Below are positions 1 through 4,475 of a stretch of 6,788 nt of DNA, in pieces. Every line of letters starts with the position of its first letter. Position 1 is the first letter of the stretch. The notes beneath the pieces were generated by a model. That model was not told the origin of the DNA. It saw only the letters and a program-made list of their open reading frames with translations, and did no database searches. The position numbers and the translations under genes are program-made. The stretch lies in assembly GCA_934645275.1 (NCBI GenBank), contig CAKUDW010000107.1:1-6788 (forward strand). The letters are read 5' to 3'. Source of the DNA: an uncultured Clostridia bacterium (lineage in GTDB: Bacteria > Bacillota_A > Clostridia > Christensenellales > Aristaeellaceae).

Positions 1-42
1 CGCCTTCTTGCTGAGCTTTTCACGAGAGACAAATTTCGCCAT
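1..42 (-). CDS. Small conserved protein of unknown function, N-terminal 14 codons only (runs off left edge)
   Basis: Leftward reading frame starting at the ATG complementary to 40-42 and open to the window edge. It encodes MAKFVSREKLSKKA. Upstream, on the minus strand, AAAGGATG lies about 8-15 nt before the start and can serve as Shine-Dalgarno. The short, basic, Lys/Arg-rich start resembles small (about 50 aa) uncharacterised basic proteins that I recall from Clostridia; I do not know a function. It lies 3' of the tRNA-Val terminator, so it probably has its own promoter or depends on read-through. Only 14 residues are visible, so both the family resemblance and coding status are tentative. 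Confidence 0.5.
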   Translation of the reverse strand, partial: MAKFVSREKLSKKA

Positions 43-83
43 GAGGTTCACATCCTTTCAAGTATGGCGGTAAGGTAGGTAAG

Positions 84-111
84 AAAAAACCTGGCAAGCA
101 AGCTTGCCAGG
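84..111 (-). terminator. Rho-independent terminator of the tRNA-Val transcript
   Basis: A perfect 10-bp stem (90-99 paired with 102-111, arm CCTGGCAAGC) closes a minimal 2-nt loop. On the minus strand it is followed at once by six T residues (84-89 read in reverse). It begins 4 nt after the encoded CCA end of the tRNA, the expected place for tRNA transcript termination, and separates the tRNA from the small gene on the left. Confidence 0.92.
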
Positions 112-115
112 CGTG

Positions 116-191
116 TGGTGGTCGCAACAGGACTCGAACCTGTGACCCCATCGATGTGAACGATGTGCTCTACCAACTGAGCCATGCGACC
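116..191 (-). tRNA. tRNA-Val (anticodon CAC), CCA encoded
   Basis: All 76 nt fold into a standard cloverleaf on the minus strand. The acceptor stem GGTCGCA/TGCGACC has seven perfect pairs, then discriminator A and encoded CCA. The D arm is GCTC/GAGC around AGTTGGTA, with the invariant G18-G19. The anticodon stem CATCG/CGATG carries loop TTCACAT, giving anticodon CAC, which reads valine codon GUG. The T arm is ACAGG/CCTGT with loop TTCGAGT. No promoter lies directly upstream; expression is inferred to come from the consensus promoter near 349-377, through a truncated copy of the same tRNA. A terminator follows immediately. Confidence 0.97.
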
Positions 192-202
192 AAATTTTGC
201 TG

Positions 203-233
203 CTGATTTTGTGCAATCTGCACATCCCATCAG
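203..233. repeat. Imperfect hairpin between the tRNA fragment and tRNA-Val
   Basis: Outer arms CTGAT (203-207) and ATCAG (229-233) flank an inner 6-bp stem TGTGCA (210-215) / TGCACA (219-224) with a 3-nt loop. In the leftward transcript this would form just before the tRNA 5' end and might influence processing. The rest of 192-292 contains nothing else I recognise. The pairing is visible, but a function is not established. Confidence 0.4.
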
Positions 234-292
234 TAAGGGGAGTTTTGCGGGGAAATGGAGGCGTGGAGTTTATGTAATCCGTACAGAATGGA

Positions 293-315
293 CTACCAAC
301 TGAGCCATGCGACCA
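293..315 (-). pseudogene. Truncated tRNA-Val copy: 5' acceptor strand plus most of the D arm
   Basis: These 23 bp are identical to 170-192, covering the base before the tRNA, the 5' acceptor strand, the linker, the first D-stem strand, the D loop and one base of the second D-stem strand. After that the match stops. I find no anticodon arm, T arm or 3' acceptor strand in 192-292, so it cannot fold as a tRNA. The repeat period is 123 bp. It lies about 28 nt downstream of the predicted start of the consensus promoter, where an intact tRNA would be expected. It could be a decayed tandem duplicate or the scar of a recombination event in the tRNA. Confidence 0.8.
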
Positions 316-324
316 TATTCAATT

Positions 325-341
325 TCAGCACTCCCTGCTGA
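325..341 (-). other. Small hairpin at the predicted 5' end of the tRNA transcript
   Basis: TCAGCA (325-330) and TGCTGA (336-341) pair perfectly around a 5-nt loop. The predicted transcription start of the leftward promoter is near 342, so this stem-loop would sit at the extreme 5' end of the primary transcript. It may protect or position the leader; this role is inferred. Confidence 0.4.
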
Positions 342-348
342 CTTGATT

Positions 349-377
349 ATTATATATCAACCACCGGCATTTGTCAA
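349..377 (-). promoter_or_regulatory. Consensus sigma70 promoter for the tRNA-Val transcript
   Basis: On the minus strand, a perfect -35 TTGACA (377-372) and a perfect -10 TATAAT (354-349) are separated by exactly 17 bp. A run of seven A residues on the same strand (388-382) just upstream of the -35 box could act as an UP element. Such strength is typical of stable-RNA genes. The first tRNA-like sequence downstream is the truncated copy at 293-315; the intact tRNA lies 123 bp further on. Confidence 0.88.
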
Positions 378-401
378 CCCCTTTTTTTCTGAAAATGGAT
401 G

Positions 402-410
402 TGCTATAAT
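402..410 (+). promoter_or_regulatory. Extended -10 promoter for the hydrogenase gene
   Basis: TGCTATAAT gives a perfect -10 hexamer (405-410) with the TG extension (402-403). At the usual distance upstream there is only a T run, so no good -35 is visible, which the extended -10 may offset. The predicted leader is about 105 nt (to 522). I see no known riboswitch in it, only weak short pairings. The promoter is back to back with the tRNA promoter, with the T/A run at 382-388 shared between them. Confidence 0.65.
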
Positions 411-522
411 GGTGCTCCAGTGAAGGTTCAGCTTTTCAGAGCGCAGACGACTCCCTCGGTCGCCGCGGTACGCCCTTCCAAGCATGAATACCGGCGCTTA
501 AATTCAATCTGGAGGATCGAAA

Positions 523-1965
523 ATGCAGTTTTTTGATACCGACGTTCAGCTACTGAAGAATCGCGTGCTGACCGAGGTGGCACGCCTGGCTTACGAGGAC
601 GCGCTAACGCCCCAGAATATCATGGATATTCCATCCAAGCTGATTCCCGACGGCAGCGAGCCCACGATGCGCTGCTGCATCTACAAGGAGCGCGCTATTT
701 TGCAAGATCGCGTAAAGCTGGCGCTGGGTGGAAATCCGAACGACAAAAATATTGTGGAAGTTTTGCCCATCGCGTGCGATGAATGCCCCGTGGAGGGCAT
801 TTTGGTAACACAGGCCTGCCGCGGCTGTATCGCTCACCGCTGCCAGAACGCCTGTCCGCGCGGCGCAATCTCCATCGTTAACCGCCATGCACATATCGAC
901 AAGAATAAATGCGTAGAATGCGGCAAGTGTGCGCAGGCCTGCTCCTATTCGGCCATCATTCGCCAGGTGCGTCCCTGCATCAGCGCGTGCAAGCTGAAAT
1001 CCATTTCCATCGACAGCGAGACGCGCAAGGCACGCATCGACGAGGAGAAATGCGTATCCTGCGGCGCGTGCGTGTATCAGTGCCCGTTCGGCGCAATTTC
1101 AGATAAATCTGAAATTGTGAAGGCCGTGCAAATTCTCAAAAACTCCGAAGGCAACAAGAAATACCGCACCTATGCAGTCATCGCGCCCTCCGTGGCTGGA
1201 CAGTATGCGGAATACGACGTGCATCAGGTGATGGGCGGCATACGCGCGTTGGGCTTCCATTACCTGGTGGAGGCCGCCTGGGGCGCTGACTTTGTGGCCG
1301 AAGCCGAGGCACGCGAACTGGCGGAAAAGAAATTCCTGACCTCATCGTGCTGCCCCGCGTTCGTATCGCTGATCAAGAAGAAGCATCCAAAGCTCGTCGG
1401 AAATATTTCGCACAACCTGTCCCCCATGGCGCACATGGCCATGCTGCTGAAAAAGCGCGACCCAAATGGCAAGATCATCTTCATCGGCCCCTGCATTGCC
1501 AAGAAAGGTGAGGTGCAATCGACCGAAGCGGCGAAATATGTGGACTGCGCAATCACCTTCGAAGAAATGCAAGCGCTTTTCACTGCACGCGGCATTGACC
1601 TGGCCCAAGTGGAGCCGGTGGTTTTGGATCGCTCCAGCTATTACGGGCGCGGTTTTGCCAGCTGCGGCGGACTTTCCGGCGCGGTGAGCCAGGCGCTGAG
1701 CGAGCTGGGCATTCCGGAAACCGAATTCAAGCTGAACGCCATTCAGTGCAGCGGCCTTTCCGAATGCAACATTGCGCTGACCCGCGCGGAAAACGGCAAG
1801 CTGCCCGAGAACTTCATTGAGGGCATGGCCTGCGAAAGCGGCTGCATCGGCGGCCCGGCCTGCTTGAGTCATGGTGCGCGCAACCGCGTGCAGTTTGATA
1901 AATACAAAAAGCAGGGTGCAGGCCGCAGCATTTCTGATTCCATCAGCGGCTTTGAAAACGATTGA
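523..1965 (+). CDS. Monomeric [FeFe] hydrogenase, group B type
   Basis: The product (480 aa) is a predicted cytoplasmic iron hydrogenase interconverting protons and H2, most likely with ferredoxin as electron partner. The ATG follows GGAGG (511-515) by 7 nt. The N-terminal half is Cys-rich: CC at 51-52, C85/C88, C99/C102/C107/C111, a [4Fe-4S] motif C130/C133/C136/C140, C152/C156 and a second [4Fe-4S] motif C177/C180/C183/C187. The H-cluster domain follows from about 215. L1 is TSSCCPAF (273-280), with C276 in the proton-relay position and C277 as ligand. L2 is IGPCIAKKGE (321-330, ligand C324). L3 is GMACESGCIGGPACL (434-448, ligands C437 and C441). The CCIYKERAILQ start region and the GGPA ending of L3 fit group B rather than the classical group A enzyme. 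There is no signal peptide, and no partner subunit or maturase gene is nearby. Its direction of H2 turnover is unknown. Confidence 0.93.
   Translation: MQFFDTDVQLLKNRVLTEVARLAYEDALTPQNIMDIPSKLIPDGSEPTMRCCIYKERAILQDRVKLALGGNPNDKNIVEVLPIACDECPVEGILVTQACRGCIAHRCQNACPRGAISIVNRHAHIDKNKCVECGKCAQACSYSAIIRQVRPCISACKLKSISIDSETRKARIDEEKCVSCGACVYQCPFGAISDKSEIVKAVQILKNSEGNKKYRTYAVIAPSVAGQYAEYDVHQVMGGIRALGFHYLVEAAWGADFVAEAEARELAEKKFLTSSCCPAFVSLIKKKHPKLVGNISHNLSPMAHMAMLLKKRDPNGKIIFIGPCIAKKGEVQSTEAAKYVDCAITFEEMQALFTARGIDLAQVEPVVLDRSSYYGRGFASCGGLSGAVSQALSELGIPETEFKLNAIQCSGLSECNIALTRAENGKLPENFIEGMACESGCIGGPACLSHGARNRVQFDKYKKQGAGRSISDSISGFEND
1094..1117. repeat. Perfect 11-bp inverted repeat inside the hydrogenase gene
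   Basis: CAATTTCAGAT (1094-1104) and ATCTGAAATTG (1107-1117) are exact inverse complements separated by AA. One G-T wobble and one C-G pair (1092-1093 with 1118-1119) could extend the stem. It encodes residues 191-199, right after the last Cys motif and before the H-cluster domain. It is AT-rich in an otherwise GC-rich gene. It may be a mRNA hairpin at the domain boundary or a protein-binding palindrome; either role is inference. Confidence 0.6.
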
Positions 1966-1973
1966 CCACTTTT

Positions 1974-2012
1974 GCCGCGCCGCTTCCGATTACGCGAAGC
2001 GGCGCGGCTTTT
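1974..2012 (+). terminator. Rho-independent terminator of the hydrogenase gene
   Basis: A perfect 13-bp GC-rich stem (1974-1986 paired with 1996-2008) with a 9-nt loop is followed by TTTT (2009-2012). It begins 8 nt after the hydrogenase stop codon and should separate it from the operon to the right. Confidence 0.88.
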
Positions 2013-2017
2013 AGGAC

Positions 2018-2072
2018 ATGGATTCTGCAAAGCTGCGAACGCTTTTCAAAGGTCCCCTTGCAGAAAATCCAT
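2018..2072. repeat. Long imperfect inverted repeat between terminator and promoter
   Basis: ATGGATTCTGCAA (2018-2030) pairs with 2058-2072 as 7 bp (TTGCAGA), a 2-nt AA bulge, then 6 bp (ATCCAT). An alternative inner hairpin AAAGC/GCTTT (2029-2033 and 2041-2045) could form within it. It lies after the hydrogenase terminator and ends about 10 bp before the -35 of the next promoter. It has no T tract, so a second terminator is unlikely. A small repeat element or regulatory structure is possible. Confidence 0.5.
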
Positions 2073-2081
2073 TAAAACCCG

Positions 2082-2110
2082 TTGAATCCGCACGACACGC
2101 ATGATATAAT
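2082..2110 (+). promoter_or_regulatory. Sigma70 promoter of the MBL / ATC-hydrolase-like operon
   Basis: TTGAAT (2082-2087, four of six matches to the -35 consensus) and a perfect TATAAT (2105-2110) are 17 bp apart, with a TG one base before the -10. The predicted start is near 2117, giving a leader of about 86 nt to the preferred start at 2203. Confidence 0.8.
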
Positions 2111-2126
2111 CATTACAGATAGTTTG

Positions 2127-2145
2127 CCGCGATTGCGCGGTTTTT
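2127..2145 (+). promoter_or_regulatory. Terminator-like hairpin in the operon leader (possible attenuator)
   Basis: CCGCG (2127-2131) and CGCGG (2136-2140) form an all-GC 5-bp stem with an ATTG loop, immediately followed by TTTTT (2141-2145). It sits only about 10-28 nt into the predicted transcript, before any gene. The short stem makes strong termination uncertain. No alternative antiterminator pairing or leader peptide is obvious. Confidence 0.4.
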
Positions 2146-2155
2146 AAAGCGCGCC

Positions 2156-2175
2156 TAGTTAGATATAACTAACTA
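2156..2175. promoter_or_regulatory. Inverted repeat upstream of the MBL gene, operator-like
   Basis: TAGTTAG (2156-2162) and CTAACTA (2169-2175) are exact inverse complements separated by 6 bp. The AT-rich 20-bp palindrome has the size and symmetry of operators bound by dimeric regulators such as MarR or TetR family proteins. It lies downstream of the promoter and 9 bp before the Shine-Dalgarno, so it could be a roadblock operator or a mRNA hairpin near the ribosome site. No regulator gene is adjacent. Confidence 0.5.
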
Positions 2176-2184
2176 AGTCATATG

Positions 2185-2192
2185 AGAGGAAG
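2185..2192 (+). promoter_or_regulatory. Shine-Dalgarno that selects ATG 2203 for the MBL gene
   Basis: AGAGGAAG ends 10 nt before ATG 2203. The alternative in-frame ATG at 2182 has only CTAACTAAGTC-type sequence upstream and would itself overlap this site. The later start is therefore preferred, which removes seven residues from the longest possible product. Confidence 0.7.
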
Positions 2193-2202
2193 TGCATCCG
2201 GA

Positions 2203-3069
2203 ATGTCCAAGAAGGCCACGGAATTTCAAAAACGAGAAATGAGTCGAATGTATCGCGGCAAGCAAATATTCAAGCCGCTGAATACCGGCTGGATCGACGA
2301 CCACGTCGCCTGTGTGCGGGAGTGGGTAGCAAATATCTTCTTCTACTGCAAAAACGGCGCGACGATCATGATCGACGCGGGCTACAACTACGACCGATTG
2401 GCCGAAAAGATGAGCTGGCTGGGCATCGCGCCGACGAACGTGAGGCATATACTGATTACCCATCAGGACACTGACCACGTGGGCGCAGTCGAGGCCGACA
2501 GTCCCGGCCTGTTCAAACAGGCGACGCTGTACGTCGGCGAAACTGAAAACCGCTACCTGACAGGTGAAGTGCGGCGTAAAGTTATCTACCACATGTATAA
2601 GCTGCCGCAGGTAACGATCAACAATGAAAAGGTGCTGCTCAAGGACGGACAGGTATTTGAAATTGACGGCATCAAGATCGAGTGTTTTCTCGTGCCGGGG
2701 CACACCTGGGGACACATGGTATACCTGATCGACGATAAATATCTCTTCACTGGCGATACGCTCTGGTTTGGCGCGGACGGCGGCTACAGCTTCATCAGCG
2801 CGCTGGCAGAAGATAACCGTCTGGCAGTAAAATCGTTGGCAGCGCTGGAGGCGAAGCTGCGTGCGCGTAAACTGCGTCCGCTGTTCATTACTGGTCACAC
2901 AGGCTGGACAAATAACATGGATTTCGCCTTTGCGCACAAGGAACAGCTCTGTTCTCCATTCAAAAAGCGCGTGCCCGATCCTTCTGCACCCTACGACGCT
3001 TACGATGAATCGGACGACACGCCAGAAGGCGCGCGCGGCGGCATGCTGCCCGGCGTCGGCATGAAATAA
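2203..3069 (+). CDS. MBL-fold metallo-hydrolase with HxDxDH variant motif
   Basis: This 288-aa protein (start at ATG 2203) belongs to the metallo-beta-lactamase superfamily. The metal ligands are in order: THQDTDH (86-92, ligands H87, D89, D91, H92), PGHTWGH (165-171, H167), FTGDT (182-186, D185 as bridging ligand) and TGHTGW (230-235, H232). It is a plausible cytoplasmic dinuclear metal hydrolase; no signal peptide or membrane segment is visible. The usual second His of HxHxDH is Asp (D89); flavodiiron proteins have Glu there, and I recall similar HQDxDH variants in other Firmicute MBL proteins. The last 35 residues are Gly/Pro/Asp-rich and probably flexible. It is the first gene of a likely three-gene operon. 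The general fold is sure, but the substrate (thioester, lactone, carbamoyl or other) cannot be read from sequence. Confidence 0.9.
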   Translation: MSKKATEFQKREMSRMYRGKQIFKPLNTGWIDDHVACVREWVANIFFYCKNGATIMIDAGYNYDRLAEKMSWLGIAPTNVRHILITHQDTDHVGAVEADSPGLFKQATLYVGETENRYLTGEVRRKVIYHMYKLPQVTINNEKVLLKDGQVFEIDGIKIECFLVPGHTWGHMVYLIDDKYLFTGDTLWFGADGGYSFISALAEDNRLAVKSLAALEAKLRARKLRPLFITGHTGWTNNMDFAFAHKEQLCSPFKKRVPDPSAPYDAYDESDDTPEGARGGMLPGVGMK

Positions 3070-3104
3070 GTAGCAATCTTTACAAATTCAGGGAGGAAAC
3101 CGAC

Positions 3105-3806
3105 ATGAAAGACAGTGCACTGCAATTCGATCGCAGCTGCCACGTGCTGTATTCCAAGGGGTGCAAGCGCGAAATCCGCGCACATATCGCGCTTCACTAT
3201 CCACCCATGCAGCGCGAAAGCGTGTGGACGCGCGTGCAGCAGCAATACGTGGACTTTCTGAAGGGCTGGCGCACTGATCTGGGTGGAAAGAAGAACTTCC
3301 ACAACGGCGCAGGCGGTACCTACGACTGTATCGCACTGATGAGTTACTATACCGTCTGCCGGGACGTCACCTCGCTGGCGGAAATTGAGGAAATGGAGGG
3401 GGCGTTGTTTCTGCGCGCATTTCGGAAACTGCGCTTTGTGGACGCAAACCGGCCGTTCTGGCGCAGGTTATTGTACCGTGCCTTCCGTTCCGCCAAGTGC
3501 AAATGCGACCAATGGCACGATTACGAAATGACGCTTCAGCCCTACGATGCGGCCGGGCCCATCTGTTATGAATTTACCCATTGCCCAACGGCGGAGTTTG
3601 CGAAGCAGTATGGTCTGACAGAGGTCATGCCCGCGCTGTGCAATCCGGACTTCACTGGCATGGAATTGCTGCATGCGCGGCTCGTGCGCACCACCACCTG
3701 TGCCAACGGCGACCGCTGCGATTACGCCATTTGCGGCGATCGCGATCCATATCTGAAGGCGCACCCGGAATATGTGGACGCGCAGGGATATCGGCGTAAC
3801 CGCTAA
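3105..3806 (+). CDS. L-2-amino-thiazoline-4-carboxylate hydrolase-like protein (paralogue 1)
   Basis: The 233-aa product starts at ATG 3105, 8 nt after GGGAGG (3091-3096), and follows the MBL gene by 35 bp. It resembles the ATC_hydrolase-type family (PF14196 from memory), whose name comes from an enzyme opening a thiazoline ring on the way to cysteine; most Clostridial members are untested. Visible conserved blocks are NFHNGAGGTYDCIALMSYY (64-82), FTHCPTAEFAKQYGL (157-171, C160), PALCNPDF (176-183, C179 and D182), and LVRTTTCANGDRCDYAICG (193-211, R195, C199, C205, D206, C210). The C-terminal half is Cys-rich, so a nucleophilic Cys or a metal site is possible. No signal peptide or membrane segment is seen. 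A related but quite divergent gene follows directly, suggesting a heteromer or two linked steps. Family membership is fairly sure; the reaction is not. Confidence 0.78.
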   Translation: MKDSALQFDRSCHVLYSKGCKREIRAHIALHYPPMQRESVWTRVQQQYVDFLKGWRTDLGGKKNFHNGAGGTYDCIALMSYYTVCRDVTSLAEIEEMEGALFLRAFRKLRFVDANRPFWRRLLYRAFRSAKCKCDQWHDYEMTLQPYDAAGPICYEFTHCPTAEFAKQYGLTEVMPALCNPDFTGMELLHARLVRTTTCANGDRCDYAICGDRDPYLKAHPEYVDAQGYRRNR

Positions 3807-3827
3807 ATACAGACTGAAGCTATATAA

Positions 3828-3833
3828 GAGGTG
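3828..3833 (+). promoter_or_regulatory. Shine-Dalgarno that selects ATG 3843 for the second paralogue
   Basis: GAGGTG lies 9 nt before ATG 3843. A possible GTG start at 3831 is part of this site itself and has no other ribosome site upstream, so the ATG is preferred. Confidence 0.72.
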
Positions 3834-3842
3834 TATGCAGAA

Positions 3843-4475
3843 ATGAAATATGCAGGTATGCCTGCGGGCATGTGGCTGATATTTGGCAAATCTTTTCAGA
3901 AACAGTTGACGGCGGTATTCGATATGAGCACGGCTGAGGCAGGCCGCATCGCGGCCGCTGCAAAGCCCCGGTATAAAGAAATCATTACCGGTCTGCCCGA
4001 GTTTGAACGGGCAGATCGATTCAAGATGAACATCGTCAACTGCGCCATGCTGGCGGCCTTCGTGCTTTGCATGCCCCAACGGCCAGACGTTAAGCGGCTC
4101 ACAACTTTTTACGACCGAGCGATGATGACGCCGCTCATGCGCCGCTTTTGCCGAATGAGCGGCAGAAGCAAATTTACTTCAAAGGACATCGCTGCAATGC
4201 AGGCCACGGCGCGGTTGCGGGCCGCCGACCGGAACCCGTATTCCTGGAACATGGATTTCTATCCCTATCCGGACGGCAGCGGTTACGAGGCGCGCTTTTC
4301 AAGCTGCGGCATCTGCACGTTGATGAGATCACTGGGCCTATACGATCTGGTTCCGGCCATGTGCGCGCTGGACTACGCCATGAGCGAGGCAGGCGGCGCG
4401 ACGCACTTTGTGCGCCAATACACGCTGGCTTCCGGCGGGCCATACTGCGATTGCGGCTATAAGAAGCTGTGCTAA
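3843..4475 (+). CDS. L-2-amino-thiazoline-4-carboxylate hydrolase-like protein (paralogue 2)
   Basis: Starting at ATG 3843 the product is 210 aa. It is related to the preceding protein: the C-terminal halves align with FSSCGIC (152-158, C155 and C158), LGLYDLVPAMCALDY (164-178, C174 and D177) and FVRQYTLASGGPYCDCGY (189-206, R191, T194, C202, D203). These match C160, C179, D182, R195, T198, C205 and D206 of paralogue 1. The N-terminal halves are much less alike: this one has basic helices and lacks the NFHNGAGG-type block. The gene begins 36 bp after the previous stop, with no promoter or terminator between. Its stop codon overlaps that of the convergent sirtuin gene by 4 bp. The last residue is Cys. 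Function is inferred from family only, and the two paralogues may form one complex. Confidence 0.74.
   Translation: MKYAGMPAGMWLIFGKSFQKQLTAVFDMSTAEAGRIAAAAKPRYKEIITGLPEFERADRFKMNIVNCAMLAAFVLCMPQRPDVKRLTTFYDRAMMTPLMRRFCRMSGRSKFTSKDIAAMQATARLRAADRNPYSWNMDFYPYPDGSGYEARFSSCGICTLMRSLGLYDLVPAMCALDYAMSEAGGATHFVRQYTLASGGPYCDCGYKKLC

Noticed and set aside
48..230. Leftward 60-codon open frame across the tRNA region
   Set aside because: It runs through the tRNA-Val and its terminator; the tRNA fold explains the sequence and no coding signal is needed.
193..292. A second complete tRNA between the fragment and tRNA-Val
   Set aside because: No anticodon arm, TTCGA-type T loop or 3' acceptor strand can be found there.
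411..522. Riboswitch or T-box in the hydrogenase leader
   Set aside because: Only short weak pairings are visible, with no T-box sequence, known aptamer core or terminator before the start codon.
1342..1872. Leftward 176-codon open frame inside the hydrogenase gene
   Set aside because: It is the antisense shadow of a strongly conserved hydrogenase domain; low-complexity Ala/Arg/His composition and no ribosome site.
2182..2202. Upstream ATG start for the MBL gene
   Set aside because: No ribosome site precedes it, and it overlaps the Shine-Dalgarno that serves ATG 2203.
2173..2937. Leftward 254-codon open frame opposite the MBL gene
   Set aside because: The plus strand carries all MBL metal motifs in order; the antisense product has no recognisable motif.
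3831..3842. GTG start for the second ATC-hydrolase-like gene
   Set aside because: The GTG is part of the GAGGTG ribosome site of ATG 3843.
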